Notes: generated from the letters alone by a model not told the origin. Numbered from the stretch's first letter, positions 55,210 through 63,916 are shown. The stretch is DNA of 64,000 bases from Rhodopseudomonas sp. AAP120 (GCF_001295845.1 NZ_LJIC01000107.1:87232-151231); one strand, 5' to 3'. Made by a program: numbers and translations.

Positions 55210-55971
55210 GTGGGATATTTCAGCCAGGAGGCTCTCGAGGATCTGAAAAAGGGACGCGCCGAGCTCGCGCCGGCGCTACGCAAGTCGAAGGCCGCCTACG
55301 CCGGCCGCGCTTGGACGAACGAGAAAGCAAAGGAGTACGCGCAGCACGGCCTGTGTCGGCGCCTGTCGACCATGACGCAGATGGTCGACACGGTTTTCGA
55401 GATATTGCAACCGGATCTCGACGAGGTACCGGAATTGGTGACCGTCATGGCCGCCACGGCCTGTATCCAGAACTTCGTCATGAACGCTTTCGGCTGCCTG
55501 GAAAACCTCGCCTGGATCTGGGTGCTGGAGAAGAACGTGCGCGGCAAGGACGGAGCCGAACTCGGACGGTTCGACATCGGACTCGGCAAGCCTTACGTGC
55601 GCAAATCCCTCAGCGCCGAATTCCAAGCATTCCTCGACGTGAATCAGCAATGGCTGGGTAACCTGATCTCCTTCCGGGACGGGCTCGCACACAGAATTCC
55701 GCTGTACATCCCGCTCTACGTCATCGAACAGGCGTCCGCGGAGCTGTTCAAGACGCTCGATGCCGAAGCAATCGCTGCGGCTCTCGCCGGCGACCAGGCT
55801 GAGTACGACCGCGTGCGCGGAGAGCAAAAGGCGCTCGGAAAATTCCGACCGTGGATGACCCACTCGGTACTCGATGGCGCGCCAACCATCGTCTTCCACA
55901 AGCAGATGCTGCACGACTACGTCACCGTCGACGCTTACTGCTGGAGGATGATCGAAGAATTTGCGCGCTAA
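55210..55971 (+). CDS. Helical hypothetical protein paired with the PD-(D/E)XK-like gene
   Basis: A 253-residue protein from GTG 55210: VGYFSQEALEDLKKGRAELAPALRKSKAAYAGRAWTNEKAKEYAQHGLCRRLSTMTQMVDTVFEILQPDLDEVPELVTVMAATACIQNFVMNAFGCLENLAWIWVLEKNV. It is mainly helical, with a conserved-looking NAFGCLENLAWIW and, later, SFRDGLAHRIPLYIPLYVI. R-x4-H in FRDGLAHRIP recalls the R-x4-6-H of HEPN domains, which are RNA-cleaving defence effectors; this is only a suggestion. Starts 5 bases after the upstream stop, so co-translated. Confidence 0.6.
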   Translation: MGYFSQEALEDLKKGRAELAPALRKSKAAYAGRAWTNEKAKEYAQHGLCRRLSTMTQMVDTVFEILQPDLDEVPELVTVMAATACIQNFVMNAFGCLENLAWIWVLEKNVRGKDGAELGRFDIGLGKPYVRKSLSAEFQAFLDVNQQWLGNLISFRDGLAHRIPLYIPLYVIEQASAELFKTLDAEAIAAALAGDQAEYDRVRGEQKALGKFRPWMTHSVLDGAPTIVFHKQMLHDYVTVDAYCWRMIEEFAR

Positions 55972-55999
55972 AGCTCGCCTCGGAAGGCCAACGCATCGG

Positions 56000-56497
56000 T
56001 CATCCCAACTCCACCAAGTCGTCTTCGTCCAGTCTGGACCCGATGCTGAAGCTGACGAGCCTGGCGCTGCGATAACGGAACTTCGAGCCCCGCATCACCA
56101 GATACTTCAGGCGACCGGCCGCCAGCACCTGCAGGATCGACGGCAGCATGTCCGACGGGATCGAAAGGCGCGCGTCGAGCCTGTCGGTATAGGATTCGAT
56201 CGAGCCGACCGCGATAGGCGTGAGCTCCTGCCGTCGCTCCTCAAGCAGGTTCGCCGACGGAAACAGCGACACCGTGACCCGATCGGACCGGAGGCCGGAC
56301 GGCCGCAGCAGCCGCCCCCTCATCTCCACGTCCCGGTGCTCATGGTAGGGGTCGCGCTCATTCCTCACCGTGTTCAGCGCCAGCCAGTAACTGAAATCCC
56401 AGCCATCGACTTCGACGACGTAGTCGATGATCTCCTCGGGCGGTTTACGCCGCCGCTTGGCCTTCTTCGGTGCCTTCTGCTTCTGTTTGGTGACCAT
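56000..56497 (-). CDS. Hypothetical protein (165 aa)
   Basis: From ATG 56497: MVTKQKQKAPKKAKRRRKPPEEIIDYVVEVDGWDFSYWLALNTVRNERDPYHEHRDVEMRGRLLRPSGLRSDRVTVSLFPSANLLEERRQELTPIAVGSIESYTDRLDARLSIPSDMLPSILQVLAAGRLKYLVMRGSKFRYRSARLVSFSI. The strongly basic first ~20 residues suggest DNA or RNA contact; the rest is beta-rich. ATG 56518 is an alternative start. Unrecognised; it is the last gene before the right attachment-site copy. Confidence 0.55.
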   Translation of the reverse strand: MVTKQKQKAPKKAKRRRKPPEEIIDYVVEVDGWDFSYWLALNTVRNERDPYHEHRDVEMRGRLLRPSGLRSDRVTVSLFPSANLLEERRQELTPIAVGSIESYTDRLDARLSIPSDMLPSILQVLAAGRLKYLVMRGSKFRYRSARLVSFSIGSRLDEDDLVELG

Positions 56498-56819
56498 CGC
56501 GGTCTCCGCTGGCGTCATGGATAAACGCGGCGAGGATACGATACGGCACCGATCGTAGGGCAGCCGAGCCCGAACCACGTGGATGCCGACATCCTGCTGC
56601 ACGGCGTCCTGTTGAACAGTTTCGTGGCGGGGCCAGTGGCCGACGACAGCCCCGCCCGCCCCGGTCGGCCGTCACGAACCGCCTCGAAATCACCCGAGTT
56701 TCGAGTCCTTCCCGGGTCCGGGAGGTGGTACACGCCGGTGGTCGCAAAACTCCGCCGGTCTTTTCAGAAAAGCCTTGTTTTCTGTGGTTTTTCGAGGTTC
56801 CGTTGCCTCTCGTTGGGAA

Positions 56820-56836
56820 TCCCTCCCTCTCCGCCA
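56820..56836 (+). other. Candidate right attachment site (tRNA-Ser 3' end copy)
   Basis: TCCCTCCCTCTCCGCCA, identical over 17 bases to 17507-17523 and in the same orientation. It reads as the T-stem 3' strand, acceptor 3' strand, discriminator and CCA of a tRNA-Ser. The preceding bases (GGGAA) do not form a tRNA, so this is a 3'-end fragment, as left at the far end of an island that integrated into a tRNA gene. The ~380 bases around it (56560-56950) hold no gene. Confidence 0.5.
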
Positions 56837-56956
56837 CGTTTTCTAACGTTTCGAAAACCCACAATTAGAGTTTTTTACCGTCTGAACGGTGGGTGCCGCC
56901 TTGGGCGGCCCCGGCGCAATGATGCCAGCAGCATCCGTTCAGAAGATAGGCCTATG

Positions 56957-57201
56957 TCAGAGAGGCTTTTTCATTCCCGGCGAAGAGGGACGTCGTCGAC
57001 CGCGCCGCATAATGGCGGTCCCGGTATCCCGCCAGCGCGCGAGGGCGAGCTCGCGGACGCCAACAAGCGCATTGCGGATAGCCGCGAAATAATCCGGGAA
57101 GACGCCCGAAATCGGCGGCAGGTTGCCCGGGGCGTCGCGCATTGCGCGGACCGAAGCGAGATCGCGATCTGCCCCTTGGTGATCAAATGTGGATTGCACA
57201 T
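56957..57201 (-). pseudogene. SRAP peptidase N-terminal remnant
   Basis: Two minus-strand frames together give MCNPHLITKGQIAI then RAMRDAPGNLPPISGVFPDYFAAIRNALVGVRELALARWRDTG, matching the first ~60 residues of SRAP proteins (MCN.YS.TK...., GNLPP.PGIFPDY.API.RN....REL..ARWGMP). It has a frameshift close to the start and no C-terminal two-thirds. A full-length relative is at 47811. Confidence 0.7.
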
Positions 57202-57246
57202 GCGATCACCTTAAAGGACGAAGTCGCCGACGGTCGCGAAGCCAGG

Positions 57247-57858
57247 TTAGGCTTCGCCCGACAGGCCGAGCAGGAATTCGGCGACCGCCGTCCCGATCTC
57301 CGCGTCGACATCGGCCTGGCTGCGGCCCTGCGCCTTCAGTGCGGTTTTCGAGACCAACAGCGAATGATCGCCGCCTGAAACAACATGCAGGCGGGAGGGC
57401 GCAGACATCTTCTCGCGTGTGGCCTCGAGCAAATCGAGCGGGCAGAGTTTGTCGCGCGTCCCCTGTACGAAGAGGATCGGCGTGCGCAGTTCAGTCAGAA
57501 CCTGATCGCGGAGCTTGGCGGGATCGCCTGCGCCACACAAAGGGTAGCCGAGACAGATGACGCCTGTGACGGGCACTGCCAGGGCGAGGTGGCAGCCGAC
57601 GCGCCCGCCCATGCTCTTGCCGACAAGGACAACCGGGCCACGGTGGCGATCGGCGACGCCGACGAGCGCTTCGCGATGGGCAGCAACCAGCTTCGGCAAC
57701 GGATCTGGCCGCTTTCGTCCCTCCAGCATATAGGGATAGTCAAAAGTCACCACCTCGCCCAGAGGCGCTAAAAGGCAGGCGAACTCCTGCATTCGCGGAT
57801 GGTCGCTCGAAGCTCCAGCCCCGGGCGCAAGCAGGAAGGCGAAAGTGGATTGGGCCAT
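57247..57858 (-). CDS. Alpha/beta hydrolase (dienelactone-hydrolase/Tex30-like)
   Basis: A 203-residue cytoplasmic hydrolase. The nucleophile elbow is VVLVGKSMGGRVGCHLA (Ser in G-K-S-M-G), the acid is in ILFVQGTRDKLCPLD, and the His is in HVVSGGDHSLLV, so the full triad is present. LLAPGAGASSDHPRMQEFACLLAPLGEVVTFDYPYM is the usual N-terminal strand and oxyanion region of the KANL3/Tex30 group. ATG 57858 (MAQSTFAFLLAPGAG) is preferred to the longer frame from 57915. The substrate is unknown. It lies outside the inferred island. Confidence 0.88.
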   Translation of the reverse strand: MAQSTFAFLLAPGAGASSDHPRMQEFACLLAPLGEVVTFDYPYMLEGRKRPDPLPKLVAAHREALVGVADRHRGPVVLVGKSMGGRVGCHLALAVPVTGVICLGYPLCGAGDPAKLRDQVLTELRTPILFVQGTRDKLCPLDLLEATREKMSAPSRLHVVSGGDHSLLVSKTALKAQGRSQADVDAEIGTAVAEFLLGLSGEA

Positions 57859-58185
57859 CGCGGGAGAATAGATCATCGTGCCTAAAGGCGGGCCGACAAA
57901 AAATGAGGGTTGCAAATTCTCATTCCGTCGTCACCGGACACGCCTCCCCTGTCTAAAGTGATGGCAACGTTCCCCTGACACACCGGGCCGACACCTGTCC
58001 TCAATTCGACCAATCTTGCAAAACCGCCGTTAACGATAAATCGAGGAGCTTTGCCGCGCCACCTACCGCGTCGAGAACGGCACCCTATCTTTCTCTCCTC
58101 TTTGCAGTGTTGCGAAGCGGCTGCCGCCCGGTGCTGGTAACACCAGACGACAGCCTGACCACAACCGACTTTCGAGGAGTCAGTC
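57859..58185. other. Intergenic stretch
   Basis: About 330 bases between divergent genes. A minus-strand frame (57882-58187) is present but has no recognisable product or ribosome site and is probably not a gene. Confidence 0.4.
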
Positions 58186-58380
58186 ATGGCTGAGTGCCAC
58201 TATAGCGCCGATTCGGCGCGCGATCCCCATCCCCTGTCGCTGTCCTGCGGTGCCCACCGGGCGGCCGCAACCCCGGCCCTGCGCGCCGACGTGGCGCGGC
58301 CCGAGCCGTGGGCCCCGACCGCCAGCGAAGCGCTGCCGGACGCGCGCACCATCACCACGGTCATCAAGAGCCGCAGCTAG
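58186..58380 (+). CDS. Possible small protein (64 aa)
   Basis: MAECHYSADSARDPHPLSLSCGAHRAAATPALRADVARPEPWAPTASEALPDARTITTVIKSRS. Well-placed GAGGAG precedes the ATG, which is the main argument for a gene. The composition is Ala/Pro-rich without a recognised domain, and it is followed 175 bases later by the GIY-YIG gene. Treat as tentative. Confidence 0.4.
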   Translation: MAECHYSADSARDPHPLSLSCGAHRAAATPALRADVARPEPWAPTASEALPDARTITTVIKSRS

Positions 58381-58555
58381 GATCGGCCGGTCTGATCGGG
58401 CTCTTCGCACGTTTGCGTTGACGCCTCGGATCGCCGCACCGCCAGCCAAGCGGCCCGTCGCCCGTGCCCGCGCACCGCGGGGCATGGATGACAGACCTGT
58501 GCTGCCGGCGCCGATCCGCTCAGACCTTCTGATCCCTCAGCGAAGGGATTTCCCC

Positions 58556-59518
58556 ATGTCGTTCTTCTCGAATTATGACGCGACCGCTGTCAGCTGCACC
58601 AGCATCGTGCACCGTGCCACCGGCGGCATCGCGGACGTCCGGCAGGTCTTCGACGACGCCTGTCGCCTTACGGTCATTGCATTTCCGGCAGCAATGATCA
58701 GGGCCATCGTCGCCAGCAAGGCCGCGGTTCCGGCCTGCTACATCCTGGCCGACCATTCCCAGATCTACATCGGCGAGACCAATAACATCGGCCGCCGCTT
58801 GACCGAGCACCTCCCCGATCCGGCGAAGCTCTTCATGCGCGAGGTGTTCGTCATCGCAGGCTCCGAAGGCGGCTCCTTCGACAAGACCGCTGCCATCTAC
58901 CTGCAGTATCGCCTGACCAACGCCGCTGGCGAAGCCGGTCTGGTCGAGGTGCAGAAAGGGGTGAGCCCGCGGCTGCTGGAACTGCCGGCCTGGCGGCGCG
59001 CGCCGCTGGATCAAATCGTCAAGGACGGCATGCGGCTGTTGTTCGACGCCGGCTGCAGGGCCTTCCACTCCAGCTGCGCCAGCCAGCGCCCCGCCGAAGC
59101 CTTGATGGTCGACGCGGACACCGTCACCGAGACCGATGGCTGCGACAGCGACGACACCAGCCGGATGGAGATCGGCGTGATCGCCGCCTCCAACGGCCTC
59201 GGCGAACTCCAGCTCAACTATGGCGGGCTCTGGGCGCGGGGCTATCCGGCCAACGACGGCTTCGTGGTCACCGCGGGTTCGGAAGTGCGCAGCCTGGTGA
59301 ATGCCAGCGTCAACCCGATCCTGCATACCCGCCGCGCCGAGCTGGAAGTCGCTGGTGCGCTGGCGGATATCCCGGGGCTCAGCGGGCGCAAGCGGTTGCT
59401 GGTGCCGGTGTGGTTTCCGTCCGCGGCAATCGCCGCGAAGGTACTGACCGGCGCCCACGTCGCCAGCCGGACGTGGGCCGCACCGAACTTCCCGCAGCCG
59501 ATGATCATCGCGGCATGA
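58556..59518 (+). CDS. GIY-YIG domain protein
   Basis: A 320-residue protein. Residues ~60-110 hold a GIY-YIG nuclease core: ACYILADHSQIYIGETNNIGRRLTEHLPDP...AKLFMREVFVIAG, with the YIL and YIGET strands, the conserved Arg (RRL) and His. A candidate Glu lies in GLVEVQKG. The C-terminal ~150 residues are an unrecognised beta-rich domain (IGVIAASNGLGELQLNYGGLWARGY...RRAELEVAGALADIPG..LLVPVWFPS). GAAGGGA 8 bases before ATG 58556 sets the start; a longer frame upstream is unlikely. The stop overlaps the next gene (ATGA). Confidence 0.75.
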   Translation: MSFFSNYDATAVSCTSIVHRATGGIADVRQVFDDACRLTVIAFPAAMIRAIVASKAAVPACYILADHSQIYIGETNNIGRRLTEHLPDPAKLFMREVFVIAGSEGGSFDKTAAIYLQYRLTNAAGEAGLVEVQKGVSPRLLELPAWRRAPLDQIVKDGMRLLFDAGCRAFHSSCASQRPAEALMVDADTVTETDGCDSDDTSRMEIGVIAASNGLGELQLNYGGLWARGYPANDGFVVTAGSEVRSLVNASVNPILHTRRAELEVAGALADIPGLSGRKRLLVPVWFPSAAIAAKVLTGAHVASRTWAAPNFPQPMIIAA

Positions 59519-60183
59519 CAACGGGCACCATCATGGCGTTGGCCAGATCCACGGTGCCCCGACGTCTTCCCTCAAAACAGCTCACAGGCAAACCCGTGAC
59601 CCGCAACCAATCGAAGAATGTCACCGCTTCCCGAACCAACCCGACGCTGCAAGACACGACGACGGTCAGCCGCGACGACTCCATCGGCACCGAACTGACG
59701 CATTGCCATTGGCCGTTCAATGCCGGCAACACCAGCCCGCTGTCGTGGTGGCGGACGATGCCGGCCCAATGTCTGCACGAGGCCGAGCGCGTGCTGTTGC
59801 GCGACACGCTGTCGAAGATCGCGGTGCTCGGGGGGTGTGAGTGGGTCGGCGCGATGCGCGGCGACCCGGCCGCGAGTATCGCCGTCGCTGTCGAGGTGAT
59901 GCCGATCGCCAACATCACGCTGCAGGTCGATCTCGCGTTGTCGGCCGTGCTGCTGAACGCGCTCGACGGCAACGCCGCCGCGGTGCTGATGCTGTCGCAC
60001 GTGTTGCGGCACACGCCGCTCGACCATCCGTTCGGCAAGGAATTGGCGGTGTCGTGGATGGTGTCGAACCTCCGCGGTGCGATCAAGACCAGGAAGACGA
60101 TGGCCCGCAAGGGTGGCAAGCCGAAGCCCCTTGTAGTGCGCGACAACACGGCCCTGCCGCTCGACATGGGAGCGGGCGAATGA
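59515..60183 (+). CDS. Hypothetical protein (222 aa)
   Basis: An unrecognised protein. The N-terminal ~45 residues are Thr/Ser/Arg-rich and probably disordered. The core has HWPFNAGNTSPLSWWRTMPAQCLHEAERVLLRDTLSKIAVLGGCEWVGAMRGDPAASIAVAVEVMPI and a helical end (NALDGNAAAVLMLSHVLRH...WMVSNLRGAIKTRKTMARKGGKPKP). Overlaps the GIY-YIG gene and the phosphoesterase fragment by ATGA, so it is in one operon with them. ATG 59533 is an alternative start. Confidence 0.55.
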   Translation: MTTGTIMALARSTVPRRLPSKQLTGKPVTRNQSKNVTASRTNPTLQDTTTVSRDDSIGTELTHCHWPFNAGNTSPLSWWRTMPAQCLHEAERVLLRDTLSKIAVLGGCEWVGAMRGDPAASIAVAVEVMPIANITLQVDLALSAVLLNALDGNAAAVLMLSHVLRHTPLDHPFGKELAVSWMVSNLRGAIKTRKTMARKGGKPKPLVVRDNTALPLDMGAGE

Positions 60184-60386
60184 GCGTCCAGATCTTCTCG
60201 GATCTGCACATCGACGTTGCGCCGACGAAGCCGATCAAGATCGGTGCCGACGTCGATGTTGTCGTCGTTGCTGGCGACACTGCGGAAAGGGCGCGCAACG
60301 CGTTCGAAGCGTTGCGGCATTTCGTGCCGGAGCGGGTCCCGATCGTGATGGTGAGAATAATTCGGGGATTCTGTCATGACTGCTGA
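60180..60386 (+). pseudogene. Metallophosphoesterase, N-terminal fragment
   Basis: MSVQIFSDLHIDVAPTKPIKIGADVDVVVVAGDTAERARNAFEALRHFVPERVPIVMV is the first third of a calcineurin-type phosphoesterase, with the D-x-H (SDLH) and GD (AGDT) motifs. The expected GNHE motif should follow IVMV, but the sequence instead reads RIIRGFCHDC and stops. The rest of the gene has been deleted and the AAA ATPase gene begins within its last codons. Confidence 0.75.
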
Positions 60387-61947
60387 ATTCGACGACGACA
60401 CCTTGGCGACCCTTCCGATATCGGAACAAGAAGCTGCTTCGACCGGCGCCGCGGCGGATGCCGCCGAGGCCGACGAGATGATGAAGGCGTTGCCGCGGAT
60501 CCTGCGGATCGCAATGCTGCGGGGCCGAGCCGACAGCTACGTGCGAGAGCGCTTGATCGGCGAAATTGCTGAGTTGTGCCCGAACCTGCCCGAGACTACG
60601 ATCTGGGCTAACGCGAATACCACGGACGCCGCCATCAATCTGGCTGCGGAGCTGGACCGAGCGGCGGCAGCTAACGACTGTTCTGAGCTGCGCTCGATCG
60701 CCGACTGCGTGCGGATGGTTTCTCTTCCGGTTCCGCATAGCGAAGCGTTGATTGCCGAGCACCGTCGCGTCGGAAAGTCTCTCGTCATGGCCGCGAAGGC
60801 TGTGCCCGATAAGCTGGATGTTGATATGGCAGCTGATGTCGAAGCTCTGGTGTGGGGATGGGCCGCTTTGCCGATCGCGCTTCCGCAACTGCCGCTGTAC
60901 GCAGACACCCGGGCCCTAACGAATGCCTACCGTGTGGCCGATAAGATGGCGCGGCAGCGTATCGAACAAGCCATTGAAGCGGTGCGCCAGGAATATGAAG
61001 AACGAACTCGGAAGGAGAAAGAACAGAAGGTGGTCCACGAAGATGCAGCGCCCACTGATCACAAGAGTGATGTTGCTCTCGACGGCCGCGTCGTGGTCTG
61101 TTCCCTGGGGGACGCTAGTCTGAAGAACCCGAAGCTGAGGGAGATCGTGGCGCCACTGAAGGCGGCTATCAATACGGCCATGCCGATCGCGGCTGCGCCT
61201 CCCCTGCACGAGGCCAGGCGGCAGCTCTTGTTCGAATTCCCGTATGCACAGGAGGTGATCGACTTCTGCCTAACGGATCTCATTGGGCGCACCCACGTTC
61301 ATTTGCGACCCCTGCTGCTTGTCGGTTCGCCGGGTGGCGGCAAGTCACGCTTTGGTCGCCGTCTCGGCGAAGTGCTCGGCGTACATGTCTGGCGCGTCGA
61401 CGCAGCACGTTCCGATGGCGCGGCCTTCGGTGGTACAGACAAGCGCTGGCACTCGGCCGAACCGTGCCATCCATTTCTCGCAATTGCGCAGGGCCTAGTC
61501 GCGAATCCAATCGTTCTGCTCGACGAAATAGAGAAGGCTCCGACCCGGTCGGACTACGGTCGACTTTGGGACGCGTTGTTGGGATTCCTCGAACTCGAGA
61601 CTGCCGCGCGCTATCCAGATCCGGCGCTGCAGACGCTGCTTGATCTATCGATGGTCAGCTATATCGCCACGGCCAATTCGATCGACCAGCTTCCGTCGCC
61701 GCTCAAGGACCGGTTTCGTGTGATCGAATTCCCGAAGCCGAGGCCCGTAGATCTCGAGGCGCTACTGCCCACCGTCATTGCGAATATTACTGTTGAACGC
61801 GGTCTCGACGCGCGTTGGGTGACGCCGCTTACACAAGATGAAGTCGCCGCGGCCAGTCGCTTCTGGCATGGTGGGTCAGTCAGGAAGCTGCGCCGGGTTG
61901 TCGAAGCAATGATCAACGCGCGGGAGAAGGTCGAGGTGAGGCAGTGA
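60376..61947 (+). CDS. AAA+ ATPase (Lon/MoxR-like, no protease domain)
   Basis: A 523-residue protein. The N-terminal ~280 residues are helical and acidic with a charged coiled-coil stretch (QAIEAVRQEYEERTRKEKEQKVVHED). The AAA+ module follows: Walker A GSPGGGKSRFG (~320), Walker B PIVLLDEIEKAP (~380), sensor 1 SYIATANSIDQLP (~430), and an arginine-finger region LKDRFRVIEFPKP. This resembles the ATPase part of Lon-type proteins without the peptidase. It probably remodels a protein partner, but the client is not evident. It is the last gene of the GIY-YIG group. Confidence 0.85.
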   Translation: MTAEFDDDTLATLPISEQEAASTGAAADAAEADEMMKALPRILRIAMLRGRADSYVRERLIGEIAELCPNLPETTIWANANTTDAAINLAAELDRAAAANDCSELRSIADCVRMVSLPVPHSEALIAEHRRVGKSLVMAAKAVPDKLDVDMAADVEALVWGWAALPIALPQLPLYADTRALTNAYRVADKMARQRIEQAIEAVRQEYEERTRKEKEQKVVHEDAAPTDHKSDVALDGRVVVCSLGDASLKNPKLREIVAPLKAAINTAMPIAAAPPLHEARRQLLFEFPYAQEVIDFCLTDLIGRTHVHLRPLLLVGSPGGGKSRFGRRLGEVLGVHVWRVDAARSDGAAFGGTDKRWHSAEPCHPFLAIAQGLVANPIVLLDEIEKAPTRSDYGRLWDALLGFLELETAARYPDPALQTLLDLSMVSYIATANSIDQLPSPLKDRFRVIEFPKPRPVDLEALLPTVIANITVERGLDARWVTPLTQDEVAAASRFWHGGSVRKLRRVVEAMINAREKVEVRQ

Positions 61948-62000
61948 CGCTGCTTCCGTGCTCGACGGAGGTCGTCGACCACCAAACCGGCGCATCGTAA

Positions 62001-63680
62001 GGTCCGGTTTGGGCCGATGCTGTCGAAAAAAGGCTTCAGAGCCTCGGCGAACACTGATTCCTTCATCTGATCGAGCTTCGGTGACGGAGAACGGTGACGA
62101 TGGGACGGCGGAAGCGGGATCAGGGCAGCCTGTTCTATGAGTTTCGCTTGGAGGATCGTATCCCCGAGAACCCCTGCTCAGGCGGATGAAAGCGTTCGTC
62201 GCCGTGGCACTCGCTGATCTCCACAAGGAGCTCGAGCCGCACTATTCCGAGATTGGGCGACCGTCGATTGATCCCGAACTCATGATCCGGATGCTGCTCG
62301 TGGGGTACTGCTACGGCGTCCGCTCAGAGCGCCGCCTCTGCCAGGAAGTGGAACTGCATCTGCCTACCGCTGGTTCTGCCAGCTCGATCTCGATGACGCG
62401 CTCCCGCATCACTCGACGTTTTCGGTCAACCGGCTCGGCCGCTTTCGCGAGAGCGACGTGTTGCGCCACATCTTCGAGCGTGCCGTCTGGTCGGCGATGG
62501 CGACCGGGCTGGTAAAGGGCGAAGGCTTCGCGGTCGATGCCAGCGTGCTGGAGGCCAACGCCAGTCGCTACCACGGCAAGCCGCGGGCTGAACTCGACTG
62601 GACCGACGTACAACGTCAGCGGCGCGCCGTTGCTGAGTATCTTGCTTCGATCGAAGCTGCCGCGCAGCCCACCGAGGCGGCGGATGGCGCCTACGACACC
62701 GACAATGGTCCTGAGACGCCGCGGCACCGGCGCAGCGAACGCAAGGCGCCGAAGGTGATCTCGCCGTCCGATCCGTCTTCTGCGTGGACGGCAAGAGCCA
62801 ACAAGCGCGTCCAGTTCGGCTATGGTCTAAATTACCTGATCGACGTCGAACATGCGGTCATCGTCGACGTGGAAGCGACGCCAGCGCGGACCTACGACGA
62901 AGTCGTCGCGACCAAGACGATGATCGATCGCACAGCGCGATGTTTCGATCTGAAGCCGAAGCGACTGATCGCCGATACTGCCTATGGCACAGGCAAGTTC
63001 CTCGGTTGGCTTGTCAAGGAGAAGCAGATCACGCCGCACATCCCCGTGTGGGATAAAAGTAAACGCGAAGACGGCACCTTCTCGCGTGCAGACTTCAAAT
63101 GGGATAGCCGCGCCAATGTGTATGTCTGTCCCAGTGGGAAGGCGCTTCGCACCACCGGCAAAGTTCGCGATGGAATGATGCTATGGTTCCGCGCCAGCAA
63201 ACACGATTGCTCCATCTGCCCTCTGAAGGCGCAGTGTTGCCCAAACACGCCCGCCCGGCAGATCCCGCGCGATCTCCACGAAGACGCCCGAGATGTCGCG
63301 CGCCGGAAAATGACGACTAAAGCGTTCCTCAAATCACGCGATGAGCGCAAGCGGGTCGAGATGCGGTTAGCGCATTTAAAGACCCACCATGGATTCGAAC
63401 GGTTGCGCCTGAGAGGTCTGTCCGGCGCCCGCGACGAATTCCATCTCGCCGCCATCGTGCAGAACCTGAAGACAATGGCGCTGAAGCTGCTCAAGCCGCC
63501 GGAGCCGGCGCGGGTATTAGTTGTATGCGTGTGAGCAATTATGCGTCAGCGTCACAGCCAGCGACCGGCCGGCGCAGCAGATACTCAATCAATAAATGGC
63601 CTCGCCGTCGAACCAGACCAGGAGAAGCAGTCCCGCGCGGCGACAAAGACTTTTCGACAGCATCGGCCAGAAGCGGACAT
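62001..63680 (+). mobile_element. IS1182-like insertion sequence
   Basis: The transposase remnant is flanked by perfect 18-bp inverted repeats: GGCCGATGCTGTCGAAAA (62012-62029) and its complement (63651-63668). Partial similarity extends ~10 bases further out on both sides (GTCCG.TT), so the true ends are near 62001 and 63680. No target duplication could be recognised. It lies 50-60 bases after the AAA ATPase gene. Confidence 0.75.
62100..63534 (+). pseudogene. IS1182-like transposase, two frameshifts
   Basis: Three frames together give one ~470-residue DDE transposase: MGRRKRDQGSLFYEFRLEDRIPENP (from 62100), then RRMKAFVAVALADLHKELEPHYSEIGRPSIDPELMIRMLLVGYCYGVRSERRLCQEVELH (62186 frame), then RWFCQLDLDDALPHHSTFSVNRLGRF...GEGFAVDASVLEANASRYHG...KRLIADTAYGTGKFLGWLV...MRLAHLKTHHGFERLRLRGLSGARDEFHLAAIVQNLK. 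The Asp residues (VDAS, ADTAYG) and late Glu (DEF) of the catalytic site survive. Single-base losses near 62175 and 62360 break the frame, so it is inactive unless these are errors. Confidence 0.88.
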
Positions 63681-63811
63681 GTCCCACCCCAATGGCCCTG
63701 AGGGTGGGCTTAGCCCGCCGTCGTAGCGACCGACACTCAATATCGGCAGGTCGCTTCCGTGTGTCGGAGAACCGCGAGCTACATGGCGCGACCCTTGGTA
63801 ACGCTGGTATC

Positions 63812-63851
63812 GAGTTTGGAAACGCTTAATGCAGAGTTTGGAAACGCTTAA
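63812..63851 (+). repeat. Two 18-bp direct repeats
   Basis: GAGTTTGGAAACGCTTAA is present at 63812-63829 and again at 63834-63851, period 22 bp. No gene is close. Tandem short repeats of this kind are typical of transposase-binding sites at the ends of larger transposons, but the element itself lies outside the window. Confidence 0.7.
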
Positions 63852-63875
63852 ATCGAGTCGCCGAGTCGGCCGAAA

Positions 63876-63916
63876 TTTCTGACTTTAGGCGTTACTTTTC
63901 TGACTTTGCGCGTTAC
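63876..63916 (+). repeat. Two 20-bp imperfect direct repeats
   Basis: TTTCTGACTTTAGGCGTTAC (63876-63895) and TTTCTGACTTTGCGCGTTAC (63897-63916) differ at two positions, period 21 bp. They lie 25 bases after the other repeat pair and are of a different sequence, so they may belong to the opposite, abutting element. Confidence 0.7.

Noticed and set aside
57882..58187. 101-codon minus-strand gene
   Set aside because: No ribosome site, no recognisable domain, and it overlaps the start of a + strand frame with a strong ribosome site.
63812..63916. Possible CRISPR array
   Set aside because: Only two copies of each repeat, with 4-bp or 1-bp gaps and no spacers of normal length; no cas genes in the window.
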